Shown here: in pieces, positions 14,201-25,600 of the stretch
Layout of the letters: every line of letters starts with the position of its first letter
Position numbering within the stretch: the first letter of the stretch is position 1
Source of the DNA: Muricea muricata
Lineage: Eukaryota; Cnidaria; Anthozoa; Malacalcyonacea; Plexauridae
Length of the DNA: 64,000 bases
Assembly: GCA_963855995.1 (NCBI GenBank)
Contig: OY979719.1
Span: 3,038,001-3,102,000, forward strand
Direction: 5' to 3'
Made by a program: the position numbers and the translations under genes
Notes under the pieces: model-generated
What the model was told of the DNA's origin: nothing
Database searches by the model: none
Seen by the model: the letters and a program-made list of their open reading frames with translations, nothing else

Positions 14201-16175
14201 TTTTACGCACAACTTCATTTACCTGACAACAAAAAAAATTTATAAATTTTCAAATTTTTTGAAAATAGATACGTAACGTACATACTTTCAAATTTATAAA
14301 AATAGGTGCGTATAACGTACATACTTCCAAATTTATAAAAATAGGTGCGTATAACGTACATACTTCCAAATTTATAAAAATAGGTGCGTATAACGTACAT
14401 ACTTTCAAATTTATAAAAATAGGTGCGTTAACGTACGTACTTCCAAATTTATAAAAATAGGTGCATTAACGTACATACTTTCAAATTTATAAAAATAAGT
14501 GCATATAACGTACACTTTTAAATTTATAAAAATGGGTGAAAAATAATAAAAATAGCCACGTTGGCGTACATATTTTATATATGTATTCTTGACTTTTACG
14601 TGACGTCATTAATTTCACTGGGGGTCAACTCCAAATCGATACACAGTCATTAGAGGGAAATAATCTTTCACTGTATGTATTGAACTTTTGTTTGGCAGCA
14701 AATATGTGCAATTTGATGAGATTTGTTCCCTACAGTACAGTATAATCTTCAATACATTTTGGGTTGAGCCCCACTCAGATTTACTGCAAAATGCCCAAGT
14801 GAAACCCAAGAATACCTAAAAATAGTGACACACCTTCTTTTCAATATCAGAAAGCAAATCAAACACTGAAGCTTGTTTACCAGGCTGAGGTAAATCAAGG
14901 GCTGATAATATTGCACTGAGATGTTGGAAAGCTGGACTGGCCTGCAAATTGAGAGAATTAATGATATGTCAGAAGGTAAGTCCCCTGTCACAACATCTTA
15001 ACCTTGCTCTAATTTTGAGCATAATCCGAGGTTATTGCCATTATTAAAAACGTTTCTAATACTCTCACTCTTCTGAGTCTCTTGAGTAATATTATTGTTT
15101 AAAACTTTCTTAAAATGTCAATAGGCCCTGGTTATGTCAGCAGTCTCCTTGTCGTAGTAACACATTGAAAGTGGATTATTGTTGATGCAGTAATACCTCT
15201 TCTTCATCAACATCCATAGCTTCATCCTCCTGACCCAAGATTCGACATGCTTGCAGTTCTGAGGTCAAAAACCCTAACAATAACAGCCTGTTTTCAGCCC
15301 TATTCAATCCAGTAACTCCCAACAACTCTGAGTAAGGACAACCTGCATTCAACAAGAAAAATTTTTAAAAGGAGTCACACTTTGTTTGCAATCCTGGAAT
15401 CACATATAGTAATTTCTGCTCAATACTTACCATATTCTCTAAGAAATTCACTTATTTCTATAGAAAATTCATCTTTATCAGTGCCTAAATTACCAAACTA
15501 TATTCAAATTTCATTCAAAAAACAAACAAATAAACAAACAAACAAAAGTCAACAACATGTCATTTTAGGCATTTTACAGTTGATATATTCTACCTAAACC
15601 ACCTAAAAACTAAAAAAATATTTGTATCTACCTGTAATTTGTTCTATGACTCCTGAAAACACTTGTATTTCATTAGTCAGCCACCTACATATATCCATAA
15701 ACTCTGACGTAATATCTTTGTTTTCTACACATTTTAGTAGCAAATCTTTCTCCATAAGTGGACCATTATGTCTGCAATGCATAATTACACAAATGAATAA
15801 ACAATGGGTTTTGAAAGGCCTAAAACTCTACCAAAACATGACCAATCAATCAATATAGTTTCTGCCCAGATATAACAAATATTATGTTGAAATCTATATA
15901 TGGACTCGAACTTGAAGGGTCAAAACAAAGCAACATTGATATACATAAAACACTCTCAAAAATTCTACAATGTTGAAAATTTGCTCAAAACATTGAACAG
16001 TCAGCTGTCGCAATTCTCGTATCAGAAAATACTTGTACACATGTACTATTAATAATGCCATTGTTACTAAAAATATCGCTATATTCGATGTTTGAACAGA
16101 CGCTAAGTGGTCGATAAATATGCCATTCAAAACGTACCCCAAATCTTCGAGAGCGTCAAGAATATCGTTCTCCAT
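11263..16175 (-). CDS. FAM98: FAM98 protein, RGG-rich (11 exons)
   Basis: Predicted 379-aa FAM98-family protein. In vertebrates FAM98B belongs to the RTCB-DDX1 tRNA-splicing ligase complex and FAM98A is an RNA-binding PRMT1 substrate. Exons, 5' to 3': 16175-16138, 15771-15632, 15342-15197, 14941-14834, 14222-14142, 13849-13733, 13598-13508, 13414-13332, 12417-12324, 12005-11925, 11423-11263. All junctions are GT-AG and phases agree throughout (total 1,140 nt). The N-terminus MENDILDALEDLGY matches the family start, exon 6 carries the conserved TRLDVTVRSF segment, and exon 8 the REKT-C-VN helix. Residues from about 269 on form a P-rich linker and a Gly/Arg-rich tail with repeated RGG motifs, probable arginine-methylation sites. 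The tail is shorter than in vertebrate FAM98A. Which vertebrate paralogue is closest cannot be decided here. Confidence 0.93.
12885..13175. mobile_element. G/C-tract-rich dispersed repeat in FAM98 intron 8
   Basis: Stretch with runs of G followed by runs of C: around 12892-12955 (GGGGGTCCGGGGACACGCCC) and 13103-13165 (TTAGGGGGGCTCAGCCCCCC and following). It is flanked by AT-rich sequence and can fold on itself. This composition is unlike the neighbouring intron and resembles non-autonomous elements common in invertebrate introns. The family is not identified. Confidence 0.5.
14262..14535. repeat. 39-bp tandem repeat in FAM98 intron 4
   Basis: About seven copies of a 39-bp unit with the core TTTATAAAAATAGGTGCGTA and ACGTACATACTT. 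Unit starts at 14281, 14320, 14359 and 14398 give the period directly. The array begins about 40 bases upstream (on the minus strand) of the exon 5 acceptor at 14223. Confidence 0.85.
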
Positions 16176-16558
16176 AGCAAATACTATCCGTCTTGATAAT
16201 TTTGCATAACTCTGCCTAAACAATGCTTTCTTTTTCCACAAACCATAAACCTTTGACGCTGAAATTGCACCACATGTACAAATACCAGTATTATCAGAAC
16301 GGCCAGAATGGGAACGTGCCTGGGACTAGCTAGTGCATGAATTCGAAAAAAAAATTAAAAACGTATAGCCTATAGGGGCGTAAAAACATCTTAAAATTAC
16401 ACGATTGTTTTGTTTGAAATACATAAAATCATTTATTATCATTTTTAGAGGGGAATTAACTTCAAATTGGGAAAAATTCCTCGAAATTGCGATCACTTTT
16501 ATAACATGAAGTAGCGGCCAACCGCTGTCCAGCAGCGCCAACGGTATCTTTTTAAAAC
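16176..16558. promoter_or_regulatory. Shared divergent promoter region of FAM98 and PSMD8
   Basis: Only 383 bp separate the FAM98 start codon (minus strand) from the PSMD8 start codon (plus strand), so both promoters and 5' UTRs must lie here unless upstream non-coding exons exist. I see no clear TATA box. The bidirectional role is inferred from spacing alone. Confidence 0.6.
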
Positions 16559-19500
16559 ATGAAGCGAGAAAAAATGGCTACGGGAAATATTAGCGAAGTC
16601 GTTAATATGTACCAAACACTCGTTAAAGATTGGAATAAAAAGCCAGTCAACCTTGAAAAATGTGGCAAGTTATTAAGCTCCTTGAAGGTTAGCGAAGACC
16701 TTATGTTATTTCTCATAGAATTACCACTTATCAAATCAACGTTGTTGTGAATGTCAAAAGAAATTTTACATGATTTTTTTTTAATCAGTGTATAAATACC
16801 CTGTCGAGCTTTGCTATGAGAAGTGTTGTGAAGGAAATCATTAATCATCATCTGTTTTTTAAGGTTGCATTGACTGGTTTGTCGTTTTTGCCAACATCAA
16901 CATTTGGCTCCCAGCCACAGGAGTTAGTAATAGCAAGTGAGTTAAACAAGAAAAAAAAATTCTCTGAATGGTTATTTGCATGTTGGTAAAGTTTTTAAGC
17001 CCATTCATCTCTCTCAATATAAATTGCAGATTTTATTTCATGTCTTTTTTCCAAATGATTGTGGGACCATTTTAGAATGATTGCACATGCTCAGTTAAGC
17101 AATTTTTACCCAGACTGCAGAGTATGTCAACAGTGCCCGCGAGATTTTTTAAAGAAAAAAATTAGTGCACGTACCTTCCTTTTTCTAGATTCAATCTGCC
17201 ACAAAAGCTCTAATTTTTATAGTTTTTAACACATATTTTGTTCTTTTACGCCTGAACTCACTCATGATCCACACTTGGCAACTGTTTTGCGCACCTGCAC
17301 CTAGGATTTGTGCCTTCTCTGCACTCGAGATTTCGTCGAAAACTGCCATACGTTGCAGTCTGGATTTTCACCATGACAAGCATCAAAAAGTTTTCCTTTA
17401 ACTAAGTCGCATGGCTCTCATTGTAAAACCATAAGGGAGTAGCTAGAGTAAACATAGCTGCCAAACTTGATTCACAGTTTTTTTGTAAACATATTTGTCT
17501 ATATCTCTTGCTCACAGTGGTTTCTCTTTCTTTACCCTAAGCTCAGCCCAGAAACCGGTGCTATCAGAGTGGTGCAGGTTTCCAATATTAACAATCATGA
17601 CTTCTTTTCTAGGGGATGTATTAGAAATAGGAGTACAATGGAGTGTTGAGAAGAATGATATTCCTTCTTTTGAGAGATATATGGCTCAACTCAAACCATA
17701 TTATTTAGATTATCGGTAATACAGTGACCAAGCTTTAATAAAAGGCACATTCTAAGTGACTCATGATGATATTTAATATTTTTAATTGTTTTAACATATA
17801 GAGGGATCCTTCAAGAGTCACCATACATGTACCAAACATTGGGCTTAAATCTTCTTCTTCTGTTGGCTCAGAATCGCTTGGCAGAATTTCATACTGTAGG
17901 TTATTTTTTATCATTCAGCTCCACCACAAAGCTACGGTCACTGCAACAGCATGAGCCAATTACACCAGGCCTGTATTATCTAACTCATGCTGTCAACTTT
18001 CCAGAGTTGGGAGGAAACCAGAGTACCAGGAGGAAACCTATGACATTCAGCATAGTATTCACTTCTACTCTTTCACATTGAAAAGTCCCTTATAAGAATT
18101 AAACACATTGTTTAAAGGTGAAAAACAAGTGGCTTACCCAATTCTTCACCAAAGCCCTTACAAATTTTCTAAACATGGTTGATGGAATGATTTTTTCACA
18201 TATTAGGAACTGGAACTATTACCTGCCAAAGAATATAGTGAGAATGTGTATATAAAACATCCAATACAACTGGAACGAGTGTGTACAGCTTCATATTTTT
18301 TTCATTCTTTTGTATTCTGTCAAGCGTAGAAAAGGCATTTATATTATAGTATTGTTTTTGTTTACTTTAGTTTTTAATGGAGGGAAATTATAATAAAGTA
18401 AGTTAAAGTTTTAATGCTTGCTTCAGATGTAACCAGTTGTTTTCTGTTCCTGTTTAAAACAGATTTTTGTTGTTTCAATGACAGGATGTAATCATAGTAC
18501 CTCTACATAAATAGTACCCATTTGTTATTGTTTTACAGGTCTTTCTAGCTCGTGGAAATGTCCCAGCTAAAAGTTATCATGTCTTCATGGATATTCTAAT
18601 AAATACACTTCGGTAAGTGAGAGAAACAAAATGTCTTGTGGAACAGTGCACACATGGGTCACTTTACAACCCATGGCAATAGCATGAATACTGGTAATTG
18701 TTGCTTTTTCCATTAGAGATGAAATATCGGCATGCTTGGAAAAATCATATCAAAGAATATCATTCCAAGAAGCCCAACGAATGTTGTATCTGGATTCTGA
18801 GAAAGACATCAAAGCATTTGCCACCAAGGTGGGCTGCTTGTTGTATTGTTCAGCTTGCCAGGGTGTGGTGCCCAGTTACTACAGCCCAGTTGGCAATTCT
18901 GCATACACCCCTCTAATATAGATACTTTCAAAGACATCTCTTGAATACAGACATCTTGCTAAAACAGACATCTCTCTCCAATACAGACATCTCTCTCCAA
19001 TACAGACATCTCTCTCTAATACATACATCTCTCTCCAATACAGACATCTCTCTCCAATACAGACATCTCTATCCAACACAGAAATCTCTCTCCAATACAG
19101 ACATCTCTCTCTCTAATACAGACATCTCTCTCCAATGCAGACATCTCTCTCCAATGCAGACATCTCTCTCCAATGCAGACATCTTACTCTAATACAGACA
19201 TCACTCTAAGACAGGCATCTCTCCAATACAGATATCTCTGTAATACAGAGATCTCTATCCAGTACAGACACCTTTCTAATGCAGACATCTCTCTAATACA
19301 GAAACTTCTCTGATTTTGTAATCAGGCATCTCTAATACAAACACCCCTCTAGCCATCTCCAATACACCCCCTCTCATACACACACCTCTCTAATGCGGAC
19401 AACGTACTGCACACCTCTCTGATACAGTCATCTCTAATCCAGACATCCATTATTACTGAAATCTGCCCCTAAATCTCAAATACAAAGCTCTTTGGCAAGT

Positions 19501-19703
19501 CTTCCATCCTTTCAGTACAACCTTTTTCTTGCAGACATCTTTCTAAAAACCACCTTTCATTTCTTTAGCGTGGTTGGAAACTTGCCAGTGACCATTTCTA
19601 CGTTTTCGAAGAAGAGGAATCGGATAGTAAACAAGAGATTCCATCTATAAACACGATCCAACATATGCTGGAATACGCGAAAGAACTCGAACGAATTGTT
19701 TAG
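16559..19703 (+). CDS. PSMD8: 26S proteasome regulatory subunit PSMD8/Rpn12 (9 exons)
   Basis: Non-ATPase subunit of the 19S lid, a PCI-domain protein, 272 aa predicted. Exons: 16559-16687, 16864-16936, 17613-17715, 17802-17895, 18207-18278, 18371-18397, 18539-18612, 18717-18828, 19569-19703. All junctions are GT-AG with consistent phases, total 819 nt. The sixth exon is only 27 nt. Recognisable segments include [14 protein letters not shown] (exon 3), [19 protein letters not shown] (exon 4), [10 protein letters not shown] (exon 5), [20 protein letters not shown] (exon 7) and the C-terminal YAKELERIV. Two in-frame starts are possible: 16559 (A at -3) and 16574 (ATGGC, A at -3). The second gives an N-terminus MATGN more like animal orthologues and a 267-aa product. 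The gene is divergent from FAM98. Confidence 0.95.
17900..18060. repeat. Dispersed repeat copy with GGAGGAAACC motif (PSMD8 intron 4)
   Basis: Contains a CAACAGCATGAGCCAATTAC-like stretch followed by GTTGGGAGGAAACCAGAGTA and AGGAGGAAACC. The same order of motifs recurs near 23135-23250. The GGAGGAAACC pattern is widespread in animal interspersed repeats. Boundaries are approximate. Confidence 0.5.
18930..19310. repeat. 19-bp minisatellite in PSMD8 intron 8
   Basis: About twenty degenerate copies of ACAGACATCTCTCTCCAAT, most regular between 18955 and 19190, decaying in both directions. It lies in the 740-bp last intron. Open frames across it on both strands are products of the repeat. Confidence 0.9.
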
Positions 19704-21154
19704 AACATCTTGTTAATGTATCTATTATTTTACTTGTAATGATATCTGATGTTAGTTGTAAATTTAATAGAATACAACTTAAATATACACAAGTTGTTTC
19801 TTGCCTTAAAAAATTCAACTTTTCAATCGCTTCAATTTGACCATAGATATTAGAAAAAAGGATGGATTGGCAACTCTTTTGTTATCTATATTTTATCTTC
19901 AGTTGAGCACACCGGAAGCAAACATTGCCCAACTTGTATGGTAATTATGCCCATGAACTCAATTTCGTTTATGCGCATAATTACCATAGCGAGTTGTGCA
20001 ATATTTGTTTCCGGTTTATTCAAAATAACTGAACCGAAGATCGTAGAACGAGGCTTAACTTGGAAAAACAAGCATGGATCCTATTAAAAGGAATAAACAC
20101 TCGGACCGAAACGTAATTTGAGGTTTGTGTCTCCATTACACAGCTCATTCTGAAGATTCTGGACCTCGTTCTGGAGAGTCCGATGCGTTTTCTGACCAGC
20201 AGAGATGCTGACCTGGCTGGAAATTATTCTGACATAATTAGACTGCATGAAAATAGGAGGGGAAATGTCACACTGCTGAGTGGCACGTCATTTTCTCTTC
20301 TGTGATATCGCATACATATCAGCGAGCATGTGCAGATTAACATTGGGATACATGATTACGTAACTTCATGTGAATTCGCGTATCGAAATACTTTTTCTCG
20401 CAAGTCATTTTTTTACCGCACTACCAATGACCAGAGACCAATGACCAAAGACTAATGACTATAGAAAAATTAATGGCATTTTAACATTGCACTGTAAGTG
20501 AGCTAAAAGAGGCTTTAAGATATTCCACTAAACCTACTGGCACGTGCCTCAACCCTGGGAAAATCCCACAGACACAAGTGTCATGTTACTTGTGTGTGGT
20601 TTTCCATCGCTTTTATAAAAATATTTGTCTTTACAAAACGTTGAATCCCAAAAGAAAAACGTCTTCGAGAGAGAAAGTTTAAGCACGGGATTCGAAAAAA
20701 CATCGATGATCTGAGAGTAGTATAGCACACGGAAAAGAGTGATCTGGAGTCTGACTCTTTACTTTTAAATCACGCTAGCTCAAACCCTGACCACGAGCTA
20801 CCTGACGCACATACCCTGTCTGGCTGACAGTCGCGCAAAACAAGTCCAGGATATTGCTCGTCTATTCTTTTGGAGATTCAGCCAGTAATACAAACGAATT
20901 CAAAGATAAGGAAGAGGTTTTAAAACCAGACAATAAAAAAATCATCGGTTTAAAATAAACCTGCTGTTATACCTGTTTGTGCTGCGAGAAAGCTTAAATT
21001 AGTCAATTCAGACTTGGCTGCGAGACAATAGGCCATACGACCCAACACAATAACCAATGTGAAGTCGAAAAAGGCAATCAACAACAAAGAACCAATATAT
21101 ATTTTAAAAGCCCTCGTAATTAGCACGAGGCTGAGACAGTGCAAACTTTCCATT
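19704..21154. other. Intergenic region between PSMD8 and the RING gene
   Basis: Holds the PSMD8 3' UTR, one inverted-repeat element at 19912-20014 and a short degenerate repeat of AATGACCAAAGAC type near 20424-20462. The promoter of the RING gene should lie in the last few hundred bases. No other coding sequence is seen. Confidence 0.6.
19912..20014. mobile_element. Short fold-back element (MITE-like)
   Basis: Two ~43-bp arms, 19912-19954 and 19971-20014, are inverted copies (CCGGAAGCAAACATTG... against ...CAATATTTGTTTCCGG) around a 16-base loop, with a few mismatches. It lies about 200 bases after the PSMD8 stop, so it may be transcribed within the 3' UTR. Confidence 0.75.
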
Positions 21155-21736
21155 ATGGCAGACGTGGAATGGTCTAGATCCTGGCTCGGAATGATTTGGT
21201 CGTTTACTTTCTACTTTGTGCTAAATTTCGCTACTTCACTCCTACTTCTACACGTAACGGGAAACGTGCTGTACTCGTTATTGTTGCTACTTTGTTACAT
21301 TTTATTGGCGAAATTTCGCAATGAATACTTTTCAAGAACCAAAGGTCAGTGGACGGTGCACTATCTACTCGAAGAGCTAAAAAGTATAGATGTGAACAGG
21401 AGATCGTTCGTTATAGAACGTTTTGTACAGATGGACAGAAAGAAGGGGGTCAGACAGACAGACATTTGCGAAGCGGAACGATGCGTTGTCTGTCTGGACG
21501 CGAGAGCTGAAATTGAAACATTGCCTTGTCGACATCGCGTGATTTGTGGGCCGTGCGCTTGGGGGACGTTTAAAATGGCTTTACAAAACACTGGTTCGCA
21601 CACGTGCGTTGTTTGTCGCACTCAAATAAAGGATTTCAATGGTTCTTTGTTTAAGAATCTTGTTCACGTAACATGGCAAGACATAGGAAAGATTTTGGAC
21701 GAGACAAAAGCCGTTCAAATACAGACTCATGAATAA
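21155..21736 (+). CDS. Intronless two-pass membrane RING-HC protein, probable E3 ubiquitin ligase
   Basis: 193-aa protein from a single exon. Two hydrophobic segments (about residues 12-34 and 36-52) make a membrane hairpin near the N-terminus. A C-terminal RING-HC domain has the ligands C110-X2-C113-X11-C125-X1-H127-X3-C131-X2-C134-X16-C151-X2-C154, the C3HC4 pattern. Known membrane RING proteins of this type are E3 ligases on the ER, mitochondria or endosomes; the organelle and substrates here are unknown. I chose the start at 21155 (A at -3, G at +4) over an in-frame ATG at 21059, because the upstream 32 codons are not conserved-looking and lie before the membrane segment. The stop codon overlaps a poly(A) signal. 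I cannot assign a named orthologue. Confidence 0.8.
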   Translation: MADVEWSRSWLGMIWSFTFYFVLNFATSLLLLHVTGNVLYSLLLLLCYILLAKFRNEYFSRTKGQWTVHYLLEELKSIDVNRRSFVIERFVQMDRKKGVRQTDICEAERCVVCLDARAEIETLPCRHRVICGPCAWGTFKMALQNTGSHTCVVCRTQIKDFNGSLFKNLVHVTWQDIGKILDETKAVQIQTHE

Positions 21737-21745
21737 ACAAATAAA
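21732..21745 (+). terminator. Poly(A) signals overlapping the RING gene stop
   Basis: AATAAA occurs at 21732-21737, overlapping the TAA stop codon, and again at 21740-21745. If used, the 3' UTR is extremely short. Confidence 0.55.
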
Positions 21746-22642
21746 CATATATTTATATTGTAATAAGTTACATAGACAGTCCGGTGAAGAGTCTTTGTCG
21801 TGCCGATTTAAAATATGAAATTGAGCATTGTATATTCATTCTTGTTCTAAAACATTGCCTTGCGCTGTGTTGGGGCACCAAGGCAACCTAGCATTTAGAA
21901 GCACTATTGCAAAACGAGCGTCTTCATATGGCTATTGTATTTAAAATATTTATATTACATAATTTACTAACGTTTTTTCTAAAATTCGTCATTAATATAA
22001 CAACGTTTTGAACGTGTTAATAATTTTATCAAAGCTATCGATATTTATCGAATATGTATGTATTTAATTTCAAACTATTGATGCAAAGCATCGATTAGCT
22101 TGAAAGCAAAATAAATATAAAATACTAATGGGACCTTTACAGTGTTACTTTTTAGAAGATAAATATTTAATTGGTATATTATACATGTATATATCAAATA
22201 GACAAAATAACAGCATTGAACTGTAGCCAGCGTGCTATTGTTATTTCTTTGCCGGAAGAAAGTACCAGGAAGTACGTAATAACTCTAGGTAATTTGGCAC
22301 GTCTGTGAAAGTAGTTTATGGTGTACTAACTTCTATAATACATACCTAAATTGGTTAAATATAATACCTATACCAGAACAAAGCATTTTTTCATTCGAGT
22401 ATAACCCTCATCCTAATCACAAATTGGTCCCAAATCTTTTCTGATCGTGAAGCCATTTATGGTAAGTTATGTGGGTGAATGACGTTTCTCCAAATAAGAT
22501 ATGGGGATTATCGGGTATATGGTTTCCAAGCAGTGGTGTAGTCTGCCCTCGGAAACATCCGCAACAAACAGAGGTGTGTTTTGATATCCGGCGCAAAAAC
22601 ATACCACCCGAATGAAACTTGAAGTGGACTTTGAGCTCATAC
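21746..22642. other. Convergent 3' region between the RING gene and RAB3GAP2
   Basis: AT-rich sequence between two converging genes. A possible further C-terminal RAB3GAP2 exon could lie at about 22420-22600 on the minus strand if the CCGTAAGT at the end of the last assigned exon acts as a splice donor, but no reading in that stretch matches the family convincingly. Confidence 0.45.
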
Positions 22643-25600
22643 TTACGGCAAGTTTTTCAAAAGTTCAATGATACTTGTAACAATCTCGTGTTCTTTAGAG
22701 CTGTCTGACACTCCATTTAGCATCACTGATAATAGCTCGCTTATGCCATTTAATGAAACAGCTTTTCTCCGAAGCTTGGAATATTCCTGAAAAATAACAG
22801 CTATCTTCTAAACAGGGAACAGGGAAGAAAGATTTTTTAGGTATTGTTTGGTCTCAGCGAAATTCAAGCAGTTTTGGTTTAGGCTGCTTTTCATAAGACG
22901 TCAGAGTTAATTACAAGGTCACCGCGACAGCCAATCACAGTCCTTGAAGTAACATTCTCAGCCTTAGCAACATGAGCAGGTAACATACACTACCCGTGTA
23001 TCATAATTAAAGTCACATTAAATAGGATCATGACATTTCTGAACTCGAGTTTATCAACTGAGACGGGACACTCGAATTTCCGAGGAAGGGCTCAAAATTC
23101 AGAATTCTTTCTTTACTTTATCATTTTAAAGGTAGGGTATTCGCAACAGCGCGAGCCAATTGCTGCGGGTCCGTATCACGTAACCCGCCCCTCAACTTTC
23201 CCAGTGGGAGGACACCGAAGTACTCGGAGGAAACCCACGCCTTTCGGCAGAGTGTTGATTATCCTCATAATATGGCGGCTTCGAGTTAGGTTGAGAAGTT
23301 ATTTCCTGAGAATCGAACCCGGGTAATAAGTCCGTGTTCTAATATGAATCTTAATCCAAGCCCTAATCCAAACCCTAATCCTAACCAGCATTTTATTTGT
23401 CATGTTTTAACTTTGATGGATTGAAGATTAATTTCGCGTACTGAGAACACGGAGTTATTACCCGAGCCCGCGACCTTTAAGGCCTAATTTCAACCAATCA
23501 CAATGCTAGGAAGTGTATTTTAATTAGAAGCAGGCACTCCCTGCAAGTTACTTCCTGCGAGCACTGGAAATCCGCCTTTATGGAGGTAAAAGGAAAGTGG
23601 TCCAACCACTTCGCTGCTTATATCGTTTTTAGGTAGTGAAAGATCCTATAGGTTTTTATGCGTATTTAATTAATTTATTAATTCATTTTTGAGTTGGCTT
23701 TCTTTGATTTTCCGACGAATTTATCTCGGATAAATACCGTGAATGAAAAGATTAAATCGTTTAAAGTCAAAAGACTATGTCAGAAAATCTCCTCATAAAT
23801 CCCTCCTTCTCGTTTTAACTCTAAAATATATATAAGAACATATACCTGCTTGCGTAACCAGGTGGTAACAGACATTGGCAATCCAGACAACATCCTGGCA
23901 GTTTCACTCGGGTCTTGACTTTCAAACAAATACTCGGCCAGTCTTTGCCCAATAATATCTAAAATCTTAGAAATGAGTCTCGACTTCTCGCGCACTGTGA
24001 CGAACTCCTGAAATACAAAGAAGATGCCTTGGTATAAAAGATCGCATAATGGCCTTCTCTGGAAAGTGACACGCATATCGAAAGGCGAACAAAATCGTTA
24101 AAATTTAGGCAGCGAAGACTGATTTTTAGCAGTAATACAACAGCATTTCAACAATAATACAACTATTTTTCAAGCGTTTTTGCTCAGTCTATAAACCTAT
24201 ATTAAACTTAAATATCTGCATTTTTATAGCTTTCTGAGTATTCGTTCAATGATTGAAAAAAACTATCCGTATATGTAATGAATTGCTTTTTGGAAAATGT
24301 TAATTAAAAACATTGTAATTTTGACTCTTATTGTACAATATTGGTACCTCCTGTGCTATTTTATATAGACCAACCGCACACAATTCACAAACGTAATTTT
24401 CCTTCAGAGGATCGATGTTCACGCCAACTTGTTCTGCAAGTTTGTAAACTTCTGACGCCCAATCACAGGCCATTTCTCTCAAATCCTGTTCGCTCATTGG
24501 TGGAGATGTTTCAGTGGAAACGACTTGAACAAGAGATGATAAAGACTTGCGGAAAAACTAAGAAAAATATGGAATAACTTTGAAACCGTGTACCGATAAA
24601 CTTTCTTTCGTCGACAATGTAAAAGATCCACATAATATAGCGACAAAATCGGCTATATGTACCAGATTCCTTAAGCTTTAGTGGATTCCTACTGGTGAAT
24701 TCTAGATTCTATGCCGTGGATTACTGGTGGATTCCAGTGTCTTAGTGGATTTAGGATTCCTTCAAACAGGGCGAAATAACAAGTTTCAAATTGTACCGTT
24801 TCGGTTTCTTCTGTAATGCCAGTTTCTCGCACTGCTGTGTCATAAGGCGAACTTAGCTTCTTGAAAACAATTTTTCTTTCCTGAACAAAAATACGTCATA
24901 GTTTGTCGTCGCTTGACTAGTTTTCAACTTCAAATACAAACGTAGCAATAAAGGCCAATCTACACACGACACGCGGATTGTCGTATAGCTACCCAAGGAC
25001 GAACACTAAAATGTGAAGTTTGTATGTCTGTTGACTAGACAAGATTACCAAGATTAGCACGAAAACAATTGCATTTGATTTGTGGTGTCCTGAGGATAGG
25101 GTAAAGGAGACTTACATTACTGCTCAAGAGGGCGAGCGGCTTCACACTTTTCATAGACAGTCCCATAATAATCCACAATACCGAAACAAACCAATAATGG
25201 AGAGCAACCAGCTCTTGATTACATTTCTCGTTTGCTATGGCTTCCTGAAGGAATGTCGATGGTGACCTACAAATATCATCATCCCTCATTTTTAAGATTA
25301 AATTCATTGGAGACATAATTTGAACACTGCATGATTTGTAAAAATCTAAGAACTTGTATAGAAAGAGCGTCAACAACTTGTGGTCGCAACTCTGTCAACA
25401 GTTATTCAATGGAGACATAATCTTAAAACAATAAGTCAACAAATCTGTAAAGCAAGCTAAGTTCGTACTGCTTGTCCCCAGTTGTGAACAAGAATTGACG
25501 AATTTCGAAGAATTGACTTGTTAACCGCTTTCAACAACATGTAACCTACAAAGTAATTTTCCATAGTTTATCATTAATTCGTCCTAAAGGTTACAATCAG

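Noticed and set aside
14052-14276. Plus-strand 74-codon open frame
   Set aside because: It is antisense to FAM98 exon 5 (14222-14142) and its intron flank. The minus-strand reading matches the FAM98 family.
14262-14535. CRISPR-like array (regular 39-bp repeats)
   Set aside because: Units are contiguous and whole-unit repeats without unique spacers, and they lie in a eukaryotic intron. The same applies to 18930-19310 and 32505-32665.
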